A DNA stretch of 64,000 bases from the NCBI GenBank assembly GCA_965226805.1, contig CBDDDW010000029.1, positions 62,001 through 126,000 on the forward strand, given 5' to 3'. Below, one piece after another: positions 32,780 to 42,745 of the stretch. Under the pieces are notes generated by a model, which saw only the letters and a program-made list of their open reading frames with translations, had not been told where the DNA came from and did no database searches. Each line of letters starts with the position of its first letter. The first letter of the stretch is position 1. Origin of the DNA: CBDDDW01 sp965226805 (GTDB lineage: Bacteria > Chloroflexota > Dehalococcoidia > Lucifugimonadales > JAGWBF01). The translations under genes were made by a program, and so were the position numbers.

Positions 32780-35700
32780 ATGGACTGGCCTAGAATCAAT
32801 GCCCTCACCGGGGCGCTACTCCCCAGGCTGCTGTTGCCCCTCATACTCGCGGTAGCGCTGGCACTTCGTCTTTATGGGATCGGCTGGGACGGCGGGTACG
32901 GTTTCCACCCCGACGAGCGGTCCATATACATGCGGGCCGACTGCATGTTCCGGGTGCTCGCGGAAACACCCGACTACGCCGATTGTATAACCGGGGGAGG
33001 CGCCCCGTATAAGGACTACCCGGACACCGAGCCCGGCATTCCCAGCTTCAGCGCCTTCTTCGATAACGACAGGAGCCCCCTCAATCCCCACTGGTTCCCC
33101 TTGGGTACCATCATCCTCTACCTCCTGGTCCTCCTCCGGTCGGTCATCGAGCTATTCATGGACCCTCACCCCCTGGTGCATATGGCCTACGCGGGCCGGA
33201 CGGTCTCAGCCCTGGCCGACGTCGCGGGAATCTCTCTAATTTTTCTCTTGGGTAAGCGGATCTACGGGAGAGGGGCGGCACTCCTGGCGGCGACGCTGGT
33301 GGCGCTGGCAGTCATCCACATTCAGATCAGCCACTTCTACCGCCCGGAAACCATTCTCGTATTCCTTCTGCTGGCCTCCTTCTGGTTTATGCTCCGGGTG
33401 ATCGAGAAACGGCGACTCCGGGACTCGTTGTTACTGGGGCTGACCGTAGGGCTTGTGTTCGCCGTGAAGGTCAGTGTCTTGCCCATTTTCTTACCCCTGG
33501 TGTTGACCTACGGCTTCTCTCTTTTCACGACTCCCGACGGCCAATCGCAAGCCCCTTCGTGGCTGGACAGGAGCCGTGTGATGATACACGCCAGCGCTGG
33601 GGCGATAGTTGCTGGGGCCATCTTCATACTCATTACTCCCTATTCGATGATAAACGTATTCGATTATGTGGGTTGGATCACGCGGGAGGCGGAGATCGCC
33701 CAGACAGCGGGCATCGTGCCCTATACAAAACAGTACATCGATTCCACACCCTTCCTGTACGAGCTCAAACAGACCTCTGTGTGGGGATTGGGGCTTCCGC
33801 TGGGCGTAGTGGCCTGGGGCGGGCTGCTGTTTACTCTCGTACTAAGTTTATTCAGGGTGGTGAGAGGCGCCCTGGTCCCCAGGGGGCAGATACTCTTCCT
33901 TGCGTGGGTCGTGCCTAACTTATTGCTTCTGGGACTCTTCGACGTCAAGTTCCTGCGATATATGTTCCCGGTTGTACCCTTCATGATTCTCATGGGATCG
34001 GGGATGCTGTTCTGGTTCCTGTCCCAGGCCAGGGTCCTGGCATCTTCAAAGCTCGTAGCCGGCTACGCCACGATTGGGATCAGGACTAACCTGGCAACCT
34101 ACGCACCCCGCGTGGCCATCGGAGTAATTGCCTTCGTAGTGGTGGCTACCGGCTTCTACGCGCTGGCCTTCGAGAGGATATATTCAAGACCGCATCCGGC
34201 TATTCAGGCCTCCCGCTGGATAAACGAAAACCTCCCAGCCGGCACATTTCTTGTCAGCGACAACCATTGGGACGAGTGGATACCCGACACGTACCGGTAC
34301 AGGGTATATCAAGTACCCATCTACGAAGGAGATTCTCCAGACAAGATCGAGAGCATCGCAGATAATCTAGCCCGGGCGGAGTACCTCGCTTTCTATAGCA
34401 ACCGCACCTATGGCAACGTAGCGAGGATTCCCGAGGAGTACCCGCTTAGCTCCAGCTACTATCAACTCTTGTTCTCCGGCAAGCTTGGCTACACGCTGGA
34501 CCAGGTGTTCACCTCCTACCCAAGCCTGCTGGGAGTGTCCTTTGTGGATGATCCCCTCGGCCGGGCGGGGATAGAAGAGCCGGACTCGCTGAAGGACTTC
34601 AGGCCGAAGGGCCTGTCCCTGAACCTGGGTTACGCGGACAACGACGTCATTACCTACGACCATCCTATGGTGCTGCTCTTCAAGAACGAAGCGAAGCTGC
34701 CCAGTCCGCGTATCTTCGACCTGGTTATGAGCGAGGCGGCGACGTTGGGAGGTGACGCGCCGGCTGGGGCCATCATGAGTCCGGAACGCCTCACTGCCCA
34801 GCGCGAGGGGGGCACCTGGTCCGAGATAATAGACCGGGACGGTTGGGCCAACAGGGTCCCCATCCTGGTGTGGTTGCTCCTTGTTGAGCTCATCTATCTG
34901 GCGGCGTTGCCCTTGGCGACTTTCCTGTTCCGTCCGTTGCCCGACAGAGGGATAGTTCTGGCGAGGGTCCTGGGAATCCTGGGGGTCTGCTATGTGGTCT
35001 GGATGTTGGCAAGCCTCGGCTGGATGGGCTTCTCCAGGACCTCGGTATTTGTGGCTATTCTTGCGATCGCGGCCCTCTCGGCGATGGTGCTGAGGGCCAG
35101 GTGGCTGGAATTCAAGAAGTTCCTCACGGCGAACTGGAGGCTCCTCGCGATCGGGGAGGTCCTGTTCCTCGTCGCCTTCCTTTCCTTCGTTGCGATCCGC
35201 TGGGCGAACCCAGACCTGTGGCATCCCTTCCGAGGCGGGGAGAAACCCATGGACTTCGCCTACCTTAACGCCGTTCTCCGCTCTACCTACATGCCGCCAT
35301 ACGATCCCTGGTTCGCCGGCGGATACCTTAATTACTACTACTGGGGCCAGTTCATCATCGCTACGCTGATCAAGGGAACGGGCATAGTGCCCGCGGTGGC
35401 CTATAACCTGGCGGTGCCATTGCTGTTCGCGTTGACGGTAACCGGGGCATACTCCCTGGCCTACAACGTGACTGCCGGACTAAGGCGTCTCGGATCGGCC
35501 GCAGGCGACCCTCTTTCTCACGAGGTGGACAAAGGCAGTGATGGTGGCGAACGTCCTCTCTCTAGAGTCCTCTCCCACCGGGCGGGAGAGGTCCCCGAAG
35601 AGACCCCTACCGGCGAGGCCCCTTCATCTCTCCCCGTGACTCCCGCCCGCCAAGGGGGGGAAGAGCATGGGGTGGCCTGGGGTCCTGTTATCGCGGGCCT

Positions 35701-37444
35701 CCTCGCGGGACTGTTCGTCGCGGTGATGGGAAACCTGGATGGGCTGGTCCAGCTAGTCGAGGGCGCGTGGAAAGACGTGGTCCGTGGGGAAGCCTTTCCC
35801 GCGTTCGACTTCTGGCGCAGCAGCCGGATGCTACCCAATCTGGAGGACGTGACCCCCTCGGCCCTTACCTTCTGGCTGCCGGAAAAATTTGGCCCGGACA
35901 TCGGCTTCCACATCACCGAGTTTCCGTTCTTCAGCTTCCTTTTTGCGGACCTCCACGCCCACATGATAGTGATTCCATTTGCCATGCTTGCCATCGGGCT
36001 TGCCCTCAGCCTACTGGTCGGGATCGGTCAAGTGGGTGGCAGGCTGTGGCTCGCGGCCACTACCGCCGCCCTTGCGGTCGCCGTCGGGGCCCTCTGGGGA
36101 ATCAATAGTTGGGACTACCCCACCTACCTGCTCCTGGCTCTGTTCATGATCGGTATTGGAGTCTACCTGAGGCCGGGGAGGCCCGGCGAAAGGTTAGGAC
36201 TATTTCTGGGCGTTGCCCTTGGAACGGGGTTGTTAAGTTTCCTGGCCTTCCTCCCCTTCCACAACAACTATGATCCTTCCTCGACTGGAATCGAGGTCAG
36301 CAAATGGCAGACACCTCTGCACAACTACCTTGGGATACACGGCCTATTCTTATTCCTATCCGTGAGTTTTCTCATCTACTTGTCGTTCAGCCGGTTCAAG
36401 GAAGCTGGAGGCCGCTTGGCACAGTCAATGCTCGGCGGCCACCTGCTAAGGTTCTGGGATGCTCCCGCTCCCATTGCCACCGCCTGGGGCGCGTCGCTGG
36501 CATGGGCGATGGTCGCGGCGGCCATTGGCGCTCCCATCGTTATCTACCTGGCCGCCGCGGGCTATTGGACCGCGGCTCTCCTTATTATGATTCTCGCCCT
36601 CACTCTATGGGTCGCGCAGGGCATCCTCGCTCGCCGGGGGCCGGGCGCTGCCTATGCCTTGTTCCCACTGGTACTGATCGGCCTCGCTCTGCTCATGGAG
36701 ATCGGGGTCGAGTTCATCAGGGTGAAAGACGATATCGGCAGGATGAACACTCTTTTCAAGTACTACCTCCAGGCATGGGTACTCTTCGGCATCGCATCGG
36801 CTTACGTACTATGGTATTTAGGGTCTAAAGGCATTTTCCGGCCGCGCGGAATGTCCCTGGGCCGGGGTGTGTGGCTGAGCCTCTTACTGGTCTTCGTCGC
36901 CTCCAGCTTCATCTACACCATCCTTGGGACGCGGGCGCGGCTGTCGGACAGGTTCGACACCGGGAACATGACCCTGAACGGGGCCGACTATATGAACACG
37001 GCGGTACATTGGGAGGAAGACCGCCTCATCACTCTACGCTGGGACTATGAGGGCATAAGGTGGCTTCAGGACAACGTGAAGGGGTCTCCCGTGGTGCTGG
37101 AGGCCCACAATACCCAGTACCGCTGGAGTTCGAGGATAGCCGACTACACGGGACTGCCCACGGTCCTGGGTTGGCCGTGGCACCAGATTCAGCAACGGAA
37201 GCCCCACGATTCCGCGGTGCAGAAGCGCATCTCAGACGTAAGGGAGATCTATTCCACACCCAGCGTGACGCGGGCGCTGGAAATCCTCAAGCTCTACGAC
37301 GTCGAATACGTGGTCGTGGGGCAATTGGAACGCGCCTACTACCATCCTGGGCCATTGGAAAAATTCGACAGAATGGCCCGCGAAGGGATGGCCGAAGTCG
37401 TATACGAAAACGAGGGCCTGAAGATATACCAGGGTACGTGGTAG
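32780..37444 (+). CDS. PMT-like glycosyltransferase fused to DUF2298 'YYY' membrane protein
   Basis: This 1554-aa polytopic membrane protein has two halves. Residues about 1-640 look like a GT-C/PMT-type transferase: an early luminal loop with FHPDERS, about ten helices, then a soluble region. Residues about 690-1550 match the DUF2298/chlor_Arch_YYY family, with GGYLNYYYWGQF holding the Tyr triplet and FPFFSFLFADLHAHMI following. Between them, residues about 910-967 are a hydrophilic Glu/Pro/Arg insert encoded by repeat-like DNA. It probably moves sugars or lipid-linked donors at the membrane; the exact substrate is unknown. ATG 32780 is the start. Confidence 0.9.
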   Translation: MDWPRINALTGALLPRLLLPLILAVALALRLYGIGWDGGYGFHPDERSIYMRADCMFRVLAETPDYADCITGGGAPYKDYPDTEPGIPSFSAFFDNDRSPLNPHWFPLGTIILYLLVLLRSVIELFMDPHPLVHMAYAGRTVSALADVAGISLIFLLGKRIYGRGAALLAATLVALAVIHIQISHFYRPETILVFLLLASFWFMLRVIEKRRLRDSLLLGLTVGLVFAVKVSVLPIFLPLVLTYGFSLFTTPDGQSQAPSWLDRSRVMIHASAGAIVAGAIFILITPYSMINVFDYVGWITREAEIAQTAGIVPYTKQYIDSTPFLYELKQTSVWGLGLPLGVVAWGGLLFTLVLSLFRVVRGALVPRGQILFLAWVVPNLLLLGLFDVKFLRYMFPVVPFMILMGSGMLFWFLSQARVLASSKLVAGYATIGIRTNLATYAPRVAIGVIAFVVVATGFYALAFERIYSRPHPAIQASRWINENLPAGTFLVSDNHWDEWIPDTYRYRVYQVPIYEGDSPDKIESIADNLARAEYLAFYSNRTYGNVARIPEEYPLSSSYYQLLFSGKLGYTLDQVFTSYPSLLGVSFVDDPLGRAGIEEPDSLKDFRPKGLSLNLGYADNDVITYDHPMVLLFKNEAKLPSPRIFDLVMSEAATLGGDAPAGAIMSPERLTAQREGGTWSEIIDRDGWANRVPILVWLLLVELIYLAALPLATFLFRPLPDRGIVLARVLGILGVCYVVWMLASLGWMGFSRTSVFVAILAIAALSAMVLRARWLEFKKFLTANWRLLAIGEVLFLVAFLSFVAIRWANPDLWHPFRGGEKPMDFAYLNAVLRSTYMPPYDPWFAGGYLNYYYWGQFIIATLIKGTGIVPAVAYNLAVPLLFALTVTGAYSLAYNVTAGLRRLGSAAGDPLSHEVDKGSDGGERPLSRVLSHRAGEVPEETPTGEAPSSLPVTPARQGGEEHGVAWGPVIAGLLAGLFVAVMGNLDGLVQLVEGAWKDVVRGEAFPAFDFWRSSRMLPNLEDVTPSALTFWLPEKFGPDIGFHITEFPFFSFLFADLHAHMIVIPFAMLAIGLALSLLVGIGQVGGRLWLAATTAALAVAVGALWGINSWDYPTYLLLALFMIGIGVYLRPGRPGERLGLFLGVALGTGLLSFLAFLPFHNNYDPSSTGIEVSKWQTPLHNYLGIHGLFLFLSVSFLIYLSFSRFKEAGGRLAQSMLGGHLLRFWDAPAPIATAWGASLAWAMVAAAIGAPIVIYLAAAGYWTAALLIMILALTLWVAQGILARRGPGAAYALFPLVLIGLALLMEIGVEFIRVKDDIGRMNTLFKYYLQAWVLFGIASAYVLWYLGSKGIFRPRGMSLGRGVWLSLLLVFVASSFIYTILGTRARLSDRFDTGNMTLNGADYMNTAVHWEEDRLITLRWDYEGIRWLQDNVKGSPVVLEAHNTQYRWSSRIADYTGLPTVLGWPWHQIQQRKPHDSAVQKRISDVREIYSTPSVTRALEILKLYDVEYVVVGQLERAYYHPGPLEKFDRMAREGMAEVVYENEGLKIYQGTW
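35510..35680. repeat. repeat-like insert inside the DUF2298 gene
   Basis: An 8-bp inverted pair CCTCTCCC (35569-35576) / GGGAGAGG (35584-35591) lies in a segment like the CTCTCCC-GGGAGAGG intergenic repeats of this window (near 25785 and 63800). It stays in frame and encodes the hydrophilic linker at residues about 910-967. Confidence 0.5.
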
Positions 37445-37531
37445 ATAGAGGTCCCAAGAAGGGTGTCCCTCCGCTTCTGGCCTCCGATCTCCGGTTGCCG
37501 TTACCCCGGAGGGCGAATCAGGCGAATCCTG

Positions 37532-37540
37532 TGGTATAAT
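37532..37540 (+). promoter_or_regulatory. extended -10 promoter of the TPR gene
   Basis: TGG-TATAAT is exact, 169 bases ahead of the TPR gene start, giving a long leader. No clear -35 is seen. Confidence 0.5.
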
Positions 37541-37708
37541 TTTTGCTCAGGGGTTGGCCAACGCGTAGGTAAACATAGCTCGCCGGCCTCTTATGTGAGT
37601 GTATATGGGCATGCCAGTCGCCGCCAAGTCCGTCGGCGGTCTACCGGGCGAGGCGACCTAGGGCTAGGACTGGGAGCCCACGGCAACCAGAAAAGGAGAG
37701 CGATCGCC

Positions 37709-40320
37709 ATGGCCTCTTCCCAGCCTCCACGGCTGCTTATTGGACGGCTGATGTCCAGCAGCGCTGGGACGATGCGCTCGATCTGGGGCGGGATCAAGTA
37801 TGTCGGGCATCTGGTGGAACTCCTGCGACAGAAGCTGCGGGCGAACCGGGCAAGCAAGTGGCTCCGAGTCGCCGACTCTCACTTCGCTGGAAACCTACTC
37901 TCTGAAGCAGTCGCTGATTACAGCCAGGTGATTCAGCTCGATCCCCAGAACCCAGGCGCCCACTATGGTCGAGGTCGGACCCACCAAAGGCTGGGCGCGC
38001 GGCAGCAAGCCATCGAGGACTTCACCCAGTGTATCCGGCTCAGTCCCCAGCTAGCCCTACTTGCCGAAGCCTACTATGACCGCGGCAACGCCCTCAGGGA
38101 GCTCGGGCAGCCGGAGCAAGCACTGGACGATTACACCCAGGTCATACGCATAAATCCCCAGCATGCTATTGCTTACTATAACAGGGGGCTGTGCTACAAC
38201 GAGCAAGGCCGAGTACGCCAGGCCCTCGACGATTACACACGGGCAATCCGGCATGCCCAGTCTCAGACTGAAACCCCGGAGACCGCCGACCCACAAGTGC
38301 AAAGAGTCCTGCTTTCCGCCTACATGGCTCGCGGCAACGCCTACTCGAGTCTGAACCAGGACCAGAGGGCGATCGAGGACTTCGACGAGGCCCTCCAGAT
38401 GGACTCCCAGCTTGTCGAAGCCTTCTACCAAAGAGGTGTTATCTACCGAAAGCTGGGCGAACACCAGAGGGCGCTTGAGGACTTCGATGAAGCTATCCTG
38501 CTCGACACCGCGTCGGTCGACGCCTACCTGAACCGAGGACTGACCTATGCGGCGATGGGCAACGTGCAGCGCGCCATAGAGGACTTTAACGAGGCGGTGC
38601 AACGGGACCCTGAGCGGGCCCCAGCCTTTTATGGTAGGGGCAAAGGCTCTTATGAGATAGGTCACTACCAGGAAGCCGTCCAAGATTTCGATCACGTACT
38701 TCTGCTGGACCCCAGTCTAACCGAGACCTATCACCAACGCGGTATGACCCACCTAGCCCTTGGCCAGCTCGAGGCCGCGACCCAGGACCTGGAGCGCGCC
38801 ATCGAGTTCGATCCGGAGAACGCCTCGATATACCACCAGCGGGGCAATGCCTATGTGGCGCTGGGTCAGTTCCAAAAAGCGGTTGGAGATTTCGACCTGG
38901 CACTGCGATTCAATCCGCGCCTGGAGCAGGCGTATCACGACCGGGGTAAGGCCTACGCGCAGCTGGGCCTCTCGCCTCAGCAGGCCATCGAAAACTATGC
39001 GGAGGCCCTCAGACTCAACCCGAACGACTCCAGCGCGTACTTCCAGAGGGGCAACGCCTACCGCATGATGAAGCAACCCCAGCAGGCGGTCGAGGAGTAC
39101 GAGATAGCCATCCGGCTTAATCCGCAGAGCGCCGAGGCATACAACGGCCGGGGCAAGGCGTACAGCGATATGGGGCAGCAGCGCAGGGCCAATCAAGACT
39201 TCGACCAGGCTATCACGCTCAACCCCAACTATGCCGAGGGCCACTATAACCGGGCCAGGGCCTATCACGCTCTCAGCGAGCCTATCCGTGCCATCGACGA
39301 TTATGCCCAAGCCATCTGGCTTGATGCCAACTACGCCGAGGCCCACAACGGCAGGGGCGCTGTCTACAACGACCTCAGACAGCCCGGGAGGGCCATCGAG
39401 GACTGGTGTGACCATGCCCTGAAGCTAAACGCCACACTGGTCGAAGCGTACTACAACCGGGGCAATGCCTATCGGGAGTTGGGCCAGCTGGAGCGGGCCA
39501 TTGAAGATTACAACGAGGGGATCCGTTTAGAGCCAGAGAACGCCCTGTCCTACAACAGCCGGGGGTGGTCTATAGTATTCTGGGGAGGCACGAGGAGGCC
39601 ATCAAGGACTTCGAGCAGGGGATTCGCTTCAACAGCCAGTTCGCCCAGGCATATAACAACAGCGGTTTCTCGTATAATCATTTGGGTCAGCCCCAGAAGG
39701 CGATCGAGCAGCTGGACGAGGCCATCCGGCTGGACCCGGAGTTCGCCCAAGCCTACACCAACCGCGCAGTTGCTCATATAGACTTGGGCCACCCGTTGAG
39801 GGCCATTGAAGACTTTGATCAGGCCATATGGATTGACCCCCAATACGCACGGGCCTATTTTTACCGGGGCACCACCTACTCAAATCTGGGACAGCCGGAA
39901 CGGGCTATAGAGGACTTCAACGAGGCTGCCCGTCTAGACGCAATCGACCCCGTTGTGTACTACTCCCGGGGAGTGGCATACGCCAACATGGGCCAGACCA
40001 GGAAGGCTATCGAGGACTACGACCAGGCTATCAGGCTCAACCCCCGTATGGCCGAGGCATACTGCAACCGGGGCGGTGCCTACAGCGAGTTGGGGCAATC
40101 GAGCAGGGCTATCGAGGACTACGACGAGGCCGTCAGGCTCAATCCCGGCTACCCAGAGGCTTACGTCAGCCGGTCCTTGGCGCACACGGTCATGGACATG
40201 GATGCCTTCGCCATGAGGGATATCACCCGGGCGGTGGAGCTGGGGGTCGACCGTGCCGAGCTCGAACACTCTATCGAGCAGGTCCGACGGCGACGCGGCA
40301 GCCGGTCTGCGGTCACGTAG
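37709..40320 (+). pseudogene. very long tetratricopeptide-repeat protein, one frameshift
   Basis: About 870 residues made almost wholly of 34-residue TPR units (A-x-x-Y-x-x-R-G...A-I-x-D-F-x-x-A-I-x-L-x-P), roughly two dozen. A short N-terminal basic segment with LLIGRLMSSSAG comes first. ATG 37709 follows AAAAGGAG. The frame breaks at the G5 run 39561-39565: upstream reads ...LSYNSRG, and the TPR pattern resumes one frame over as VYSILGRHEEAIKDF. One missing G restores a continuous protein to 40320. TPR arrays scaffold protein interactions; there is no catalytic domain. Status (pseudogene, slippage site or indel error) is open. Confidence 0.85.
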
Positions 40321-40582
40321 CGCGCCACCCTCTTACTGATATTATCCAGTGTGCCATGGGCTACCCTGGTGACGGCCACAACGGCCGATAGCTTGTTCCG
40401 TCCCACACCCCGTGTTCCGTCGAGCGTCGCCCGAAGTATTGGCCATCCAAAAGCTCGATACATGATTCCTCATCTCTGACGAGAGTGCTGTTATTCACAC
40501 ATGGTGTTACTAGCTGAAAATATCCCGGCACGACTCGACTCCGAACCGGGTAGTTGCGACCAACCCTTGAAGAAGGATAGAT

Positions 40583-41536
40583 ATGGCGAGGCCTGAGCTT
40601 CACTTCGGAGCCGTCATCGGGCTGGGTATCGAAGAGACGGCGGCGGAGGCCCGGTGGCTCGAAGAGCTTGGATACGAGTACGTGAGCATGGGGGAGCATT
40701 TCATGCGCGGCGACCCCCCGGGCGAGTCCAGTGCGGCGCTGCCCATCCTAGCCGTAGCCGCCGGGGCCACCACCCGGATCAGGCTTCTCTCGGGGGTGGT
40801 GTTGCTCCCATTCTATCACCCGACGATCCTGGCAAAGCTCACCACTACGCTGGACATCGCCTCAGGTGGACGCCTTATCCTTGGGGTAGGCGTGGGTGGG
40901 GAGTTCCCCGTGGAGTTCGAGGCCGCTGGCATCTCGGTCAGGCAGCGGGGCAGCAGGTCGGATGAATGCCTGGATGCCCTCAAACGGTTATGGACACAGG
41001 AGAGTGCCGACTTCCAGGGACGTCACTTCCGATTCCAGGGCGTGACCATAACGCCGCCGCCCACCCAGCAGCCCCATCCCCCAATCTGGGTGGCAGGCAG
41101 GCGGGACGCGGCAATGAACCGGGCCGTGCGGTTCGGCGATGGGTGGTTCCCGTACCTCTACAGTCCGAAGAGATACGGGGACAGCGTGAAGAAAATCAAC
41201 TTAATGGCCGACGAGCGGGGGCGCGACCTCTCGGATTTTCAATGGGCCAATTTTCAGTTCATCTCGATCCGGGACACCGAGGAGGAGGCGGCGCAGGTGG
41301 CCGCCCGCGCCATAGGCTCCAGGTACCTCTACTACGGAGATTTGATGAGGATCGTACGGTCCCACTGTGTCCTCGGCCCGGTAGAGAACTGCATCAGGCG
41401 TATCGAAGAGTATGTCGAAGCCGGTGTTACCCATTTTATCTTCAACTGGGCGTGCCCTCTGGAAGACCGACCCAGGCACGCAGAGACAGTAGCCAGTGAG
41501 ATTATCCCATATTTCCGGGCTAACCGGCGTGGCTAG
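40583..41536 (+). CDS. LLM-class flavin-dependent oxidoreductase
   Basis: This 317-aa bacterial-luciferase-like (beta/alpha)8 protein probably uses FMN or F420. It has LEELGYEYVSMGEH, IRLLSGVVLLPFYHPTILAKLTTTLDIASGGRLILGVGVGG (pieces), PPTQQPHPPIWVAGRRDAAMNRAVRFGDGWFP and a C-terminal GPVENCIRRIEEYVEAGVTHF. The substrate is not predictable. ATG 40583 follows AAGAAGGAT. The 262-base gap before it has no other feature. Confidence 0.9.
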   Translation: MARPELHFGAVIGLGIEETAAEARWLEELGYEYVSMGEHFMRGDPPGESSAALPILAVAAGATTRIRLLSGVVLLPFYHPTILAKLTTTLDIASGGRLILGVGVGGEFPVEFEAAGISVRQRGSRSDECLDALKRLWTQESADFQGRHFRFQGVTITPPPTQQPHPPIWVAGRRDAAMNRAVRFGDGWFPYLYSPKRYGDSVKKINLMADERGRDLSDFQWANFQFISIRDTEEEAAQVAARAIGSRYLYYGDLMRIVRSHCVLGPVENCIRRIEEYVEAGVTHFIFNWACPLEDRPRHAETVASEIIPYFRANRRG

Positions 41537-41658
41537 AGTATAAGGAAGGTCGAAGGCGACCGAGGGAGGCTGATGAAGAAAGGGAGTGCAGAGGGGCGAA
41601 GCCCCTTTGCCGGTCCGCCTCACGCGGATGAGGCTGTCCTTCAGATGTAGTAAATTCT

Positions 41659-41742
41659 TCCCCCTTCCTGGCCAGGCCCGTCCTGAGTCTATGGAAGGGA
41701 AGCAGGTCAGGCGGATGGTCGGAAGGGTTTTTCAGCACCCTG
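41659..41742. repeat. TGGCCAGGC/TCGAAGGG-type dispersed repeat, copy 2
   Basis: It shares CCCCCTTCCTGGCCAGGC, GTCCTGAGTCTAT, GAAGGGAAG and TTCAGCACCCTG with 16296-16375. It lies in a 345-base gap (41537-41881) that otherwise holds only the promoter and hairpin of the next gene. Confidence 0.75.
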
Positions 41743-41814
41743 CTAAGGGAACGGTTCGGTGCAAGTCTATAGCTCGACTACGTTGACGTGAAGATGCCTG
41801 CCTGATAGAGTCTA

Positions 41815-41851
41815 TGTTATAATAGCTTGGCAGTCTCCATGGAGGGACTGC
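41815..41851 (+). promoter_or_regulatory. extended -10 promoter and 5' hairpin of the FmdB-like gene
   Basis: TGT-TATAAT (41815-41823) is exact. At the expected transcript start, GCAGTC (41830-41835) pairs with GACTGC (41846-41851), with TCC/GGA able to extend the stem inward. Confidence 0.55.
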
Positions 41852-41881
41852 GCAACGATGTGTGGCTCCAGGAGGATTAAG

Positions 41882-42232
41882 TTGCCACGATATGATTACG
41901 AATGCGGCGGATGCGGGAAGGTATTCGAGCTAAGGCAGAGCTTCGACGCGGAGCCTTATGGGGATTGCCCAAGCTGTGGCGGCGCGTCCCGGCGCAAGTT
42001 TCACGCTGTTCCGATCATATACAAGGGGTCGGGCTTCTATACGACAGATTACAAGCACAGCAACTATAGCTCCAGCGATAAGTCCGAGAAGGCGAAGGAG
42101 ACGGAGAAAGAGAAGGAAAGTACCGAAGCCGGCAGCAGTAACGGCACGTCCAAGAGCGAGAAAAAAGGACACGGCGCCAAGGAGAAAAGCGATACCGCGA
42201 AGGTAGCCGCCGGCAGCTCAGGGGATAGCTAG
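41882..42232 (+). CDS. FmdB family zinc-ribbon protein
   Basis: This 116-aa protein begins with the FmdB/CxxC_CxxC_SSSS domain: RYDYECGGCGKVFELRQSF, then CPSCGGASRRKFHAVPIIYKGSGFYTTDY (pieces). After it comes a long charged Ser/Lys/Glu tail. The start is TTG 41882, because AGGAGG at 41869-41874 is correctly spaced for it; an ATG at 41858 would place that site inside the gene. Function is unknown; it sits just before dtd, which is its likely operon partner. Confidence 0.85.
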   Translation: MPRYDYECGGCGKVFELRQSFDAEPYGDCPSCGGASRRKFHAVPIIYKGSGFYTTDYKHSNYSSSDKSEKAKETEKEKESTEAGSSNGTSKSEKKGHGAKEKSDTAKVAAGSSGDS

Positions 42233-42258
42233 CACCTTCATAGTAGAGGAAGCAGGAA

Positions 42259-42723
42259 TTGCGGGCTCTCATCCAGCGAGTGGCTAGAGCCTCCGTATCA
42301 GTGGACGGGGTGGAGGTGGGCAGAACGGGCAAGGGTTTGGTCGTTCTGCTGGGGGTGACCACACAGGACGGAGAAGAGGATGTCCGCTACCTGGCGGAGA
42401 AGATAGTAATCCTAAGGATATTTCCCGACGACGATAACCGATTCAATCGCTCCGCCCTGGATACTGGGGCGGAGCTTTTAGTTATCAGCCAGTTCACCCT
42501 GTACGCGGACACCCGCAAGGGCCGCCGCCCGGACTTCACCCAGGCCGCCAAACCTGACGAGGCGGAACGCCTGTATCTCATGGCTGTGGATGCGTTGAGG
42601 GAATCGGGCCTTAGCGTGGAGACAGGGCGTTTCCGAGAGCACATGCTGGTGGACATTCAGAACGACGGCCCCGTGACCCTGATGATCGACAGCGCCGACA
42701 GGTTCCGTCCCAGGCGGGGATAG
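42259..42723 (+). CDS. dtd: D-aminoacyl-tRNA deacylase
   Basis: It hydrolyses D-amino acids from mischarged tRNA. The 154-aa protein has RALIQRVARASVSVDG, the SQFTLYADTRKGRRPDF motif and the NDGPVTLMID Gly-Pro motif. The start is TTG 42259 with AGGAAGCAGGAA upstream. It converges on nadC. Confidence 0.96.
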   Translation: MRALIQRVARASVSVDGVEVGRTGKGLVVLLGVTTQDGEEDVRYLAEKIVILRIFPDDDNRFNRSALDTGAELLVISQFTLYADTRKGRRPDFTQAAKPDEAERLYLMAVDALRESGLSVETGRFREHMLVDIQNDGPVTLMIDSADRFRPRRG

Positions 42724-42745
42724 AGGGCCGAAGGGCCCTTGTGGG

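Noticed and set aside
37709..40320. Tandem repeat array or CRISPR in the 38-40 kb region
   Set aside because: The periodicity is 102 bases from TPR codons in an open frame, with no direct repeat plus unique spacer layout.
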